DNA of 64,000 bases, taken from positions 1,765,729-1,829,728 of the forward strand of contig BPGV01000001.1 of NCBI GenBank assembly GCA_026003215.1, written 5' to 3'. The notes below the pieces were generated by a model, which did no database searches, was not told the origin of the DNA, and saw only the letters and a program-made list of their open reading frames with translations. Source of the DNA: Bacteroidia bacterium (GTDB taxonomy: Bacteria > Bacteroidota > Bacteroidia > SpSt-205). A program made the translations under genes and the position numbers. Below are positions 57,935-64,000 of this stretch, piece by piece. Each line of letters begins with the position of its first letter. Position 1 is the first letter of the stretch.

Positions 57935-58699
57935 TCAGGGAGCAGAAAGTCCTATGCCTACCCAACTGCCCGTGCTGGGCTGGTACCGATACCCAAAGTC
58001 CAGCCCTACTTTTTTGTAGGCTAACGTAAAGCCCGCCCCCACTAAGAGGGTGGGAAGGCCTACGCCCCCCCGCAGGGTGAGGATAGGATGCGGCCGATAC
58101 AAAAAGCCTGTGCGCACTTGGAGGGGAAAGACTCCTTCGCGTAGGAGTTCGGTGCGTACCTCGGCGGAGGGATGGGGGGCATACGCCACGCCAATACCAT
58201 AGTGCATGCGCCCCGGCAGGAACCCCCATCCTTGCGCTAAGAGATTATACCCATACCCGCCTATGCGCAGCGCTGGGCTTATCCGAGCCGCAAAGCCCAC
58301 ATCCGGCGTAAAACGTTGCACCCGCCCATACTCCGAGAAAAAAGTACTAAGCCACCGCCCCCGCACCGCCAAGGTGACCTGCCCCCGCAAAAACCGTAGC
58401 GCATACCCGCCTCCTACCTCCCACTGACTAAGCTTGTCAAACTGCCACTGCTGAAGGAGTAAGCTCACCATCTGAAGCGAGTCCCAGGAATAGCTTCCCC
58501 CGGCTAAGCGAAAGGATAGCTCCGGCGCAGGCCCATACAAGGCTGTTCCTACTTGGGCGCACCAACGCTGGTAGGGAAAGGCACTCACAGGATTAGCCGA
58601 GAGGGGCTCGCCTTGCAAGGGGGCTTGGAGCTCGCCTCCGCCGATGACCCTCGGCGCGAAGTACTGCCCCCATACAAGCCCTAAGAGACTAACCCACAC
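57935..58699 (-). CDS. Predicted outer-membrane beta-barrel protein
   Basis: 254 residues from GTG 58697-58699. Signal peptide WVSLLGLVWGQ. The rest alternates short hydrophobic/aromatic strands with polar turns, as in small outer-membrane barrels (WEVGGGYALRFLRGQVTLAVRGRW, AARISPALRIGGYGYNL, LDFGYRYQPSTGSWVGIGLSAP) with a terminal hydrophobic pattern. The general layout recalls PorV/PorQ-type barrels of Bacteroidota, but I cannot assign one. It is the middle gene of DUF423, barrel, NHL propeller. Confidence 0.68.
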   Translation of the reverse strand: MWVSLLGLVWGQYFAPRVIGGGELQAPLQGEPLSANPVSAFPYQRWCAQVGTALYGPAPELSFRLAGGSYSWDSLQMVSLLLQQWQFDKLSQWEVGGGYALRFLRGQVTLAVRGRWLSTFFSEYGRVQRFTPDVGFAARISPALRIGGYGYNLLAQGWGFLPGRMHYGIGVAYAPHPSAEVRTELLREGVFPLQVRTGFLYRPHPILTLRGGVGLPTLLVGAGFTLAYKKVGLDFGYRYQPSTGSWVGIGLSAP

Positions 58700-58702
58700 G
58701 CC

Positions 58703-59050
58703 CTAAGATACGCCTTTCCGCCAAAAACCCGCTATGCCTACTACCAGCCAGCTGAGGAGGAGGAGTATGCCACCGGCAGGCGCCACCGCCGTAGCGCCCC
58801 CCCATCCCGCTAAGTACTTGAGGTATATGCTCCCCGTAAATAACAGGGTGCCCATCGTAAAGCCTACCCCTGCCAGCGTATGCAGGAAATACTGCGGCTG
58901 AAGGCTCAGATACAGCAGCGGCGCCGTGTGGAAGAGGGCCATATACGCAGCTTGCCCCAAAGCCGGCTGCGGCACCGCATGCGCATACAATGTAGCCCCT
59001 ATTATTCCCCCTACTCCCATCAATCCAGCTACCCCTTGCATCCAACGCAT
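58703..59050 (-). CDS. DUF423 family small membrane protein
   Basis: 115 residues from ATG 59050 (MRWMQGVAGLMG), chosen over TTG 59056 because a TACCTTTG box ends 3 bases upstream. Four transmembrane helices with the DUF423 pattern: GLMGVGGIIGATLYAHA, FHTAPLLYLSL, LAGVGFTMGTLLFTGSIYLKYLAG and APAGGILLLLSWLVVGIAGFW. Function of the family is unknown. First gene of the minus-strand run with the barrel and NHL propeller. Confidence 0.85.
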   Translation of the reverse strand: MRWMQGVAGLMGVGGIIGATLYAHAVPQPALGQAAYMALFHTAPLLYLSLQPQYFLHTLAGVGFTMGTLLFTGSIYLKYLAGWGGATAVAPAGGILLLLSWLVVGIAGFWRKGVS

Positions 59051-59053
59051 ACC

Positions 59054-59061
59054 CAAAGGTA
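59054..59061 (-). promoter_or_regulatory. -7 box TACCTTTG for the DUF423 gene run
   Basis: Exact TAnnTTTG on the minus strand, 3 bases before ATG 59050. Confidence 0.7.
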
Positions 59062-59070
59062 GGCACTAAA

Positions 59071-59124
59071 ACCCTTCAGACGCCTAATCCTACCCCTCAG
59101 GCGGCTGCTTGTACCTCTCAGGCG
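59071..59124. repeat. Three 12-mers spaced exactly 21 bp, possible operator array
   Basis: ACCCTTCAGACG (59071), ACCCCTCAGGCG (59092) and ACCTCTCAGGCG (59113) recur at 21-bp steps, about two helical turns, in the only sizeable intergenic gap of the window. The last copy is centred about 47 bp before the 59166 start, where activators often bind. Consensus ACCYYTCAGRCG. Function inferred. Confidence 0.55.
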
Positions 59125-59153
59125 CTTTTGGTTAAACAAATGGACGGTTTGCG

Positions 59154-59161
59154 TACTTTTG
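59154..59161 (+). promoter_or_regulatory. -7 box TACTTTTG for the 59166-61111 pair
   Basis: Exact TAnnTTTG, 4 bases before ATG 59166. Confidence 0.68.
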
Positions 59162-59165
59162 TATT

Positions 59166-59564
59166 ATGCGGGCCGTCCTCCTCTCTGCGACGGCTCTCTG
59201 CTGGGGCTTAGCGCAGACACTCTCCTCTGCGCTCTATAAGTACTACTCGGAGAGCGACATCGCCGAGGTACACGAAAAGACCCCCCTCAAGTGGGAAGGC
59301 CTCAAATATGAGTTTTCTGAGAGCTATGAGGTTATTCCCCCGCCGGGGGCTCCCCCCGAAGAGGTACAGGCTTTCTTGCAGCAGGTAGATCCCCGCTTAT
59401 TTGAAAGACACGCCACAGAGGACAGAGAATACACCGTAGGCGCTTACCGCGTAAGGCTCAAAAGCATAGAACGTTGTCGGGCTGAGCTTTGTGCGCGCTT
59501 CCCTGAGACATGCACCAGGCCTACGCCGTCTAACGCAACCCTCAAAAAAGCTAAAGGGCTATGA
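59166..59564 (+). CDS. Small exported protein of unknown function
   Basis: 132 residues. Signal peptide MRAVLLSATALCWGLAQ. The mature part is charged, with a Pro-rich turn (VIPPPGAPPEEVQAF) and two Cys pairs near the end (RCRAELCARFPETCTR) that could form disulfides. I do not recognise a family. It overlaps the next gene as ATGA, so it is coupled to a T9SS cargo protein and may be its partner or chaperone; that is inference from position only. Confidence 0.7.
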   Translation: MRAVLLSATALCWGLAQTLSSALYKYYSESDIAEVHEKTPLKWEGLKYEFSESYEVIPPPGAPPEEVQAFLQQVDPRLFERHATEDREYTVGAYRVRLKSIERCRAELCARFPETCTRPTPSNATLKKAKGL

Positions 59565-61111
59565 AAAAGCACTTAGGATGGGCGCTCGCCCTACTCGTAT
59601 ATGCGCAGAACTATAACCACCCCACTACAGGCCAGCAAAACACCTACTCAGGGGGGTGCCAAGTGCATACCTGCACGGGCAACTACTACGATAATGGCGG
59701 GCCAACGGGGAACTACGCCAATGATGTAGATCTTATATATTGGACCTTTTGCCCCAATGCAGATAACCTGTGTCTGAGGGCGCAGTTTACAAGCTTTGAT
59801 GTGGAGTCAGGTGGACCTGGACTATTTGGATGTGGGAATATATTTACACCCCCTCTCGGATGTTATGATCTCCTTCTGGTTTTGAACGGCCCTGCACAGA
59901 ATAGTCCACTTATATGGGGTGGATGCGGCACTACCGGTCCAGGCACGGTTACTTCTTCGAATGCGAGTGGGTGCTTGACGTTTCGTTTTTGCTCGGATGG
60001 GAGTGTGAGGCGTCCTGGCTGGGCGGCTACGCTTAGCTGTGTGCCCTGCAGCCGCCCCGCCGCAGGCAACTCCGACTGTAGCGGAGCAGTTTGCATAGCT
60101 ACCAATATATCGGATATAAGCAATGGCCCCGGCAACTCCAGCCAATGCGGCGGATGCATCACCAACGAAAACTATACCAACTTTTATATCTTTCAGCCGT
60201 CCGCCTCAGGTACGCTTACCCTGAGTGTGTGCCCCACTAATGGTACGGATGACTACGATATCGCTATATGGGGGCCTTTCACAAACAATAGCGCCATGCT
60301 CTCCGCTTGTAATAGCGGCTCCTTAGGGACGCCTGTGCGCTGTAGCTATGCGATGTATCCACAGAGTGGGGGTTGCGGCGCTACCAATCCCTGTACCCGG
60401 CTCGCCACTGGAGGTGGCTGTAGCGATGTTAGCGAAGATGTGTGCGGGAATGGGTGCTTGGCGCCCCTGAGTGTCACTGCAGGCTCTACCTATCTCCTGA
60501 TGATTAACGGCTGGACGGCTGGAGCCCAGGGGTACAACCTGAGCTGGGGTGGGGTCCCGCTCACCTGTACGCCGCTCAGTCAGCCGGTGGTGGCTTTCCG
60601 GGCTGAGGCGCGTCCGGCCGAGGGCGTCTTCCTCCGCTGGAACTATGACCCTAATCGCCTCGGCCCCGATGAAAGGCTCAGTGGCTGGGCCATAGACCGC
60701 TCCGGCGACGGCGGCCAAACCTGGCAAACCCTCGCCCAGCTCCCCTTGGAGATTACCACTTACTTGGACCGGCAGCCCTTCGTAGGAGAAAACCTCTACC
60801 GTCTGCGCTTCGGCTACGAAGACGGCCGCACCAGCACCTACCTTACCACCCAGCGCGTAGAATGGGCCCCCGCTGAAGGGCGCGCCTTCTCTGCCTGGTA
60901 CGACCCTGCCCAAGAAAGTATCCATATCCAGCTCTTTGACCAAGGAGTGGGCGGCGAGGTGCGCCTCTATACCATAGACGGCCGCCTCCTCCATGTGCTC
61001 CCGCTGGAACCCTCCCCCTTCCTGAGCGCGGTGGGCTTCCCTATCCCCCAACCGGGGACCTACATCGTCACCTACGGCGGCCACAGTATCACCGTCCCTG
61101 TGGTCCGCTAA
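59561..61111 (+). CDS. T9SS-secreted CUB-like protein
   Basis: 516 residues. Signal peptide KKHLGWALALLVYAQ. Residues about 30-170 are Cys-rich and CUB-like (CTGNYYDNGG, DLIYWTFCPNADNLCLRAQF, DLLLVLNGP, CLTFRFCSDGS). A second beta domain at about 190-330 (GCITNENYTNFYIFQPSASGTLTLSV, SVTAGSTYLLMINGW) resembles pre-peptidase/adhesion domains of Bacteroidota. The C-terminus from about 345 has a fibronectin-like part (GWAIDRSGDGGQTW) and a T9SS type A sorting domain (VRLYTIDGRLLHVLPL, PGTYIVTYGG). Function at the cell surface unknown; binding rather than catalysis is likely. Confidence 0.8.
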   Translation: MKKHLGWALALLVYAQNYNHPTTGQQNTYSGGCQVHTCTGNYYDNGGPTGNYANDVDLIYWTFCPNADNLCLRAQFTSFDVESGGPGLFGCGNIFTPPLGCYDLLLVLNGPAQNSPLIWGGCGTTGPGTVTSSNASGCLTFRFCSDGSVRRPGWAATLSCVPCSRPAAGNSDCSGAVCIATNISDISNGPGNSSQCGGCITNENYTNFYIFQPSASGTLTLSVCPTNGTDDYDIAIWGPFTNNSAMLSACNSGSLGTPVRCSYAMYPQSGGCGATNPCTRLATGGGCSDVSEDVCGNGCLAPLSVTAGSTYLLMINGWTAGAQGYNLSWGGVPLTCTPLSQPVVAFRAEARPAEGVFLRWNYDPNRLGPDERLSGWAIDRSGDGGQTWQTLAQLPLEITTYLDRQPFVGENLYRLRFGYEDGRTSTYLTTQRVEWAPAEGRAFSAWYDPAQESIHIQLFDQGVGGEVRLYTIDGRLLHVLPLEPSPFLSAVGFPIPQPGTYIVTYGGHSITVPVVR

Positions 61112-61137
61112 TCCCGCTTCTTATACGCTGCGCGCAC

Positions 61138-61172
61138 GGGCCTGCGGCGTCCCCGCAGGCCCAGTTTCTTGC
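61138..61172 (+). terminator. Hairpin after the CUB-like gene
   Basis: GGGCCTGCGG (61138-61147) and CCGCAGGCCC (61153-61162) form a perfect 10-bp stem with a 5-base loop, followed by AGTTTCTTGC, a weak T-tract. Confidence 0.65.
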
Positions 61173-61212
61173 TGGAACTTCTGGACTACCATTTTTTGTT
61201 TTCCTTGGTGCT

Positions 61213-61629
61213 ATGCGTAACAAAGTTGCAATAGTTATCCTCCTCTGGTGGGGAGGGGTAGCCTGCGGGCAGATCTCGCCACAGCCCGCCTCTGAGAAAG
61301 TCACTGTTCAACAGCAGGAACCGCTTACTATCGCCCCAGCTCAAGCGTATAAAAACTGGAAAGCGCATCCGGACCAGTATGTCGTTTTAGATGTGCGCAC
61401 GCCGAGCGAGTACCAAAGTGGTCATGTCAAAGGCGCCCGAAATGTGGATTATTACGCGGACTTTGAGAAAGCCATACAAAACCTTCCGAAAGACAAGGTG
61501 TATTATCTCCACTGTGCTTCGGGGCGCCGCAGCGCCGCTGCTACCGAAATCCTGCGCAAGCACGGCTTCAAAGCCTACAATATGGGTGGCTTTGGGGCCG
61601 TGGTGCAAGCCGGCTTCCCTACCGAATAA
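61213..61629 (+). CDS. Exported rhodanese-domain lipoprotein
   Basis: 138 residues. The signal peptide ends in a lipobox-like GVAC (LLWWGGVACGQ), so a periplasmic-facing lipoprotein. One rhodanese domain: VVLDVRTPSEYQSGHVKGARNV and the active-site loop HCASGRRSAAA with catalytic Cys, then GFKAYNMGGFGA. It carries persulfide sulfur, for example to thiols. No exact TAnnTTTG box is seen upstream. First of four genes devoted to sulfur transfer. Confidence 0.88.
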   Translation: MRNKVAIVILLWWGGVACGQISPQPASEKVTVQQQEPLTIAPAQAYKNWKAHPDQYVVLDVRTPSEYQSGHVKGARNVDYYADFEKAIQNLPKDKVYYLHCASGRRSAAATEILRKHGFKAYNMGGFGAVVQAGFPTE

Positions 61630-61649
61630 CCCTTAAACTTGTATAGCCT

Positions 61650-61961
61650 ATGCGTATCAGTGCCAGTGAAGCACGCGAAAAGTATCTGCGTGCACCGGAC
61701 AAGTATGTCCTCTTAGATGTGCGTACGCCTGCAGAGTATCGTCAAGTGCGTATCAAAGGTTCTCAGAATGCCGACTTTTACAATGGCTTTGACCGTCAGG
61801 CAGCGCACTTGGACAAAGACAAGACCTACCTGGTATTTTGTGCCTCAGGGGGGCGTAGCCAAGCCGCGGTGGGGTTCCTCCGCAGTAAAGGCTTGGAGGC
61901 GTATAATGTAGGGGGGATAGGAGACCTCATCCAAGCCGGCTTTGAATATGAACGCGGCTAA
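61650..61961 (+). CDS. Cytoplasmic single-domain rhodanese
   Basis: 103 residues, no signal peptide. VLLDVRTPAEYRQVRIKGSQNADFY and active loop FCASGGRSQAAV with the catalytic Cys near residue 65, then GLEAYNVGGIGDLIQAGF. Sequence similarity to the preceding exported rhodanese (same VRTP-EY, CASG-RS, YN-GG patterns) suggests duplication with loss or gain of a signal. It precedes the MBL-rhodanese gene by 12 bases and probably works with it in persulfide handling. Confidence 0.9.
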   Translation: MRISASEAREKYLRAPDKYVLLDVRTPAEYRQVRIKGSQNADFYNGFDRQAAHLDKDKTYLVFCASGGRSQAAVGFLRSKGLEAYNVGGIGDLIQAGFEYERG

Positions 61962-61973
61962 ACTCCTAAGCTT

Positions 61974-62426
61974 ATGATAGTCAAGCAGTTTTTTGACGAG
62001 CCGTTGGCGCAATACGGCTATGCTATCATTAGCGATGGCGAAATGGCCGTGATAGACCCGGCTCGGGACGAGCGCCCCTACTTAGAGCTGGCTGAGGCTA
62101 CCGGTGCCCGGATCGTGGCTTCCCTCCTCACCCATCCCCATGCGGACTTTGTGAGTAGCTACTGGGCCATTGCGCAGAAGACCGGCGCCAAAGTCTATGC
62201 CAGCGAACTCATAGGTCTGCTGGTGCCTTACGTGGGCCTCAAAGACGGCGACGAAATCCCCATCGGCAGGGCCAAACTCAAAGCTTACCTCACCCCTGGG
62301 CATTCCCCCGACAGCATGACGTATGTGCTCTATGATGAAGAAGGCCGAGAATATGCGGCTTTCACAGGGGACTGGCTTTTCATCGGGGATGTAGGCCGAG
62401 CAGACCTGCGCGCCAAAGCCGGGTAA
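61974..62426 (+). CDS. MBL-fold persulfide dioxygenase-like domain, 5' part of a frameshifted gene
   Basis: 150 residues, then TAA. Metallo-beta-lactamase fold related to ETHE1/CstB-type persulfide dioxygenases: AVIDPARDERPYLELAEATGA, the metal motif LLTHPHADFVSSYW (HxHxD), TPGHSPDSMTYVL and FTGDWLFIGDVGRADLR. The protein stops at KAG just where relatives continue into the YPAHGAG motif, which is found in the next reading frame. Dropping the single T at 62424 joins KAG to NVQKQREDQAR in the next frame. Joined, the protein would be about 454 residues. Whether it is a mutation, a sequence error or programmed +1 shifting cannot be decided here. Confidence 0.85.
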   Translation: MIVKQFFDEPLAQYGYAIISDGEMAVIDPARDERPYLELAEATGARIVASLLTHPHADFVSSYWAIAQKTGAKVYASELIGLLVPYVGLKDGDEIPIGRAKLKAYLTPGHSPDSMTYVLYDEEGREYAAFTGDWLFIGDVGRADLRAKAG

Positions 62427-62460
62427 CGTCCAAAAGCAGCGGGAAGACCAAGCCCGCGAC

Positions 62461-63339
62461 ATGTACCATAGCCTCCGCCGCATGTTTGCTCGCCTGAAAG
62501 ACTCTACCCTGGTCTATCCCGCCCATGGCGCCGGTACCCTCTGCGGTAAAGCCCTCAAGCAGTTCAACGCCAGCACTATAGGCGTGGAGCGCCTGGATAA
62601 CTGGGCTGTACTCTTGGCTCACACCGCCGACGAGCAAACTTTTATTGAGGCGCTTGTGACGGGGCAGCCCCATATCCCCAAGTACTTCCCCAATAGCGTA
62701 GAGGTCAATCGCCGAGGCCCTACGGGCTACGAAGAGGCCCTCAAAACTGTCCAAAAACTCGGACCATTTACGGCGCAGGCTGCGCAGGTTCTGGACCGGC
62801 AAGCCACCGTCGTAGATGCTCGGCCCGCATACCTTTTCCGCAAAGGCCACCGCAAAGGCGCCATAAACATCCCCTTAGGAAAGAGCTTCAACACTTGGTT
62901 GGGGTCTCTTATCGCCCCCGACGAACCCTACTACCTTATTGTGAGTTCAGCGCCGGCGTATGAGACGGCGATTGACCAGGTGCTGGCTATCGGCTACGAA
63001 GCCAACCTCAAAGGGGTATTCGTAGGTGTGGAATATGCCGAGGAAACCGGCCCAGAACCCTTCCCAGATGTAGAGGTGCTGCGCCATGACGGCCGCGCCT
63101 ACACCGTCGTAGATGTACGTGACCCCGACGAAGTAGGGGCGAACCCTCTGGTACCTCATGCGCTTCCTATCCGACTGGCAGAGCTGCGCGAGCGCATCGG
63201 TGAGGTGCCCCAGGGCAAGCCCATCGCCGTGCACTGTGCTGGCGGCTACCGTTCCGCTATCGGGAGTAGTATCCTCTTAGCCTCGGGCCGACAGCCCGTC
63301 TACGATGTAGGGGAAGCCATCACCCGCCTCCTCAACTAA
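62461..63339 (+). CDS. 3' part of the frameshifted MBL-rhodanese gene (two rhodanese domains)
   Basis: The frame is open from about 62425; the first ATG is 62461. It begins with the rest of the MBL domain (DSTLVYPAHGAGTLCGKAL, the last metal-ligand region), then two rhodanese domains. The first (about residues 120-190: TVVDARPAYLFRKGHRKGAINI, LIVSSAPAYE) lacks the catalytic Cys; the second (about 215-290: TVVDVRDPDEVGAN, AVHCAGGYRSAIGSS) keeps it. This is the MBL-Rhod-Rhod layout of CstB-like persulfide enzymes. Alone, this fragment lacks the first metal motif and would be inactive as a dioxygenase. It ends in a shared stop region with the convergent radical SAM gene. Confidence 0.85.
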   Translation: MYHSLRRMFARLKDSTLVYPAHGAGTLCGKALKQFNASTIGVERLDNWAVLLAHTADEQTFIEALVTGQPHIPKYFPNSVEVNRRGPTGYEEALKTVQKLGPFTAQAAQVLDRQATVVDARPAYLFRKGHRKGAINIPLGKSFNTWLGSLIAPDEPYYLIVSSAPAYETAIDQVLAIGYEANLKGVFVGVEYAEETGPEPFPDVEVLRHDGRAYTVVDVRDPDEVGANPLVPHALPIRLAELRERIGEVPQGKPIAVHCAGGYRSAIGSSILLASGRQPVYDVGEAITRLLN

Positions 63340-64000
63340 CCCGAGAGCACCGGTTGAAGTGGGGCGGTCAGCTTAAGCTGGCCGCCCTTTCTTTTTTCCG
63401 GAGGCCATACCGTCCGCATCCATAACCGCAGAGATCCCCAGAAGCCCCACTTCCGCCACACATACCGTAGCGTGCTCGGGAGAGAGGCCCAAAAATACCG
63501 GCTCACCTCCACCGCGAAGCTCGGCTCCATGTAGCAGTTGATGACACACCCCTCGCAAAAACTAAATCGCCCCTCTAACTGGCGCAAATGCGCTACAGCT
63601 GGGCTGTGGTACAGTTCCGCCAAAGGCCGATCTATGGGGAAGCTGTACCCCTGCTCATGCGCATGATAGCAAGGGAGCAGCAAGCGGTTATCTGGGGAGA
63701 TGACGATAGTCGCTGAGGCGGCCCGACATACGGGGGCATAGGGGGAGTTGCCTCCCTCGGCACGCAGACGTAAAAAGGCTTCGTTTAGGTATACATCGGG
63801 GCGTCGTCCCCACCGGCGCAGCGCTCGCACCGCTTCTGCGGGTAGGTGATTAGCGCCTACGCTATTGTAGGCAAAAACCGGATTGAGTATTAGGATGAGC
63901 TTGTGCGGCCGCACAAACTGTTCATATACGCCCTCAATATCCTGCCAGTTTTCTGGGGTCACCGTGAAAAGAATATCCGGTTTCTCGCCGAGCTGAGTAG
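63336..64000 (-). CDS. Radical SAM protein with SPASM-like C-terminus, 5' part outside window
   Basis: C-terminal 221 residues; the frame stays open to the window edge (about 13 more codons upstream of the track start, TQLGEKPDILFTV), so the N-terminus and the CxxxCxxC radical SAM motif are off the window. Visible are Cys residues that fit a SPASM/twitch auxiliary cluster: VCRAASATIVISPDNRLLLPCYHAHEQG and FSFCEGCVINCYMEP. Such proteins modify peptides, sugars or lipids; substrate unknown. GTG 63962 in the track is internal. The + strand terminator of the convergent gene lies inside its last codons. Confidence 0.78.
   Translation of the reverse strand, partial: TQLGEKPDILFTVTPENWQDIEGVYEQFVRPHKLILILNPVFAYNSVGANHLPAEAVRALRRWGRRPDVYLNEAFLRLRAEGGNSPYAPVCRAASATIVISPDNRLLLPCYHAHEQGYSFPIDRPLAELYHSPAVAHLRQLEGRFSFCEGCVINCYMEPSFAVEVSRYFWASLPSTLRYVWRKWGFWGSLRLWMRTVWPPEKRKGGQLKLTAPLQPVLSG
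63362..63397 (+). terminator. Intrinsic terminator of the MBL-rhodanese gene, inside the radical SAM gene
   Basis: GGGCGGTCAGC and GCTGGCCGCCC form a long stem (one G-T pair) with loop TTAA, followed by TTTCTTTTTT. It lies 23 bases after the + strand stop and within coding sequence of the convergent gene. Confidence 0.8.

Noticed and set aside
57933-58229. Extension of the NHL propeller gene to 58229
   Set aside because: The added 99 residues are the shadow of the beta-barrel gene; a signal peptide begins at 57932.
59051-59165. tRNA or small RNA in the largest intergenic gap
   Set aside because: No cloverleaf or stable stem; the content is explained by two promoters and the phased repeats.
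1-64000. CRISPR array, insertion sequence, prophage or integrative element
   Set aside because: No spaced direct repeats of array type, no transposase, integrase or phage structural motif in any frame I examined.

Overview
The window looks like a gene-dense chromosomal segment of a G+C-rich member of the Bacteroidota, possibly a thermophile with a streamlined genome (that last point is inference). The lineage call rests on several things seen together: C-terminal sorting domains of the type IX secretion system (T9SS) on at least five secreted proteins, a PorE-like T9SS envelope protein, SprB-like repeats with a gliding-motility-type C-terminus, a SiaB/SiaC pair, a bTHX ribosomal protein, an MCE protein ending in a VHFSIFGRK-like tail, and 22 exact copies of the Bacteroidota -7 promoter box TAnnTTTG directly upstream of genes.

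Layout. 1-11519: three large consecutive T9SS cargo genes (the first cut by the window edge), the second with extreme base asymmetry. 11551-16640: ung, thiolase, rpsU-tsaD, and a minus-strand block with a HhH protein, apt and a GNAT acetyltransferase. 16691-23944: gcvP, gcvH, a single-chain restriction-modification enzyme related to type ISP, and proC. 23949-26645: a divergent pair of a cupin-fold hydroxylase and a secreted PhoD phosphatase. 26663-33099: one overlapping run of a DUF697-SHOCT protein, an inactive-looking M16 subunit, purQ and compact nuoL/M/N-like subunits. 33085-35693 (minus): SiaB, SiaC, a coiled-coil membrane protein and a cysteine desulfurase. 35731-41152: a cytochrome/beta-propeller lipoprotein, a secreted peroxiredoxin, a collagen-repeat lipoprotein and alaS. 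41215-47159: porE-like gene, rnpB (RNase P RNA), long-chain acyl-CoA synthetase and the start of an ATP synthase operon (atpZ, atpI-like, atpB, atpE) that ends at a terminator. 47224-57217: MCE protein, purM, bTHX, trpS, ABM protein, ffh, accC, Nfu, murF, mazG and a secreted propeller. 57132-59050 (minus): secreted NHL propeller, beta-barrel, DUF423. 59166-61111: small secreted protein plus T9SS CUB-like protein behind three helically phased repeats. 61213-63339: a rhodanese/persulfide cluster whose MBL-rhodanese gene is split by one extra base. 63336-64000: radical SAM/SPASM protein running off the edge.

Gene packing is extreme. Most neighbours in the same direction overlap or are a few bases apart, convergent genes overlap at their 3' ends, and no stretch of 300 bases lacks a gene. 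The largest gap without a gene, 59051-59165, is 115 bases. In nearly every independently promoted gene the TAnnTTTG box ends 3 to 8 bases before the start codon, so most primary transcripts are predicted to be leaderless. I saw no tRNA, rRNA other than rnpB-type ncRNA, insertion sequence, CRISPR array or prophage gene.
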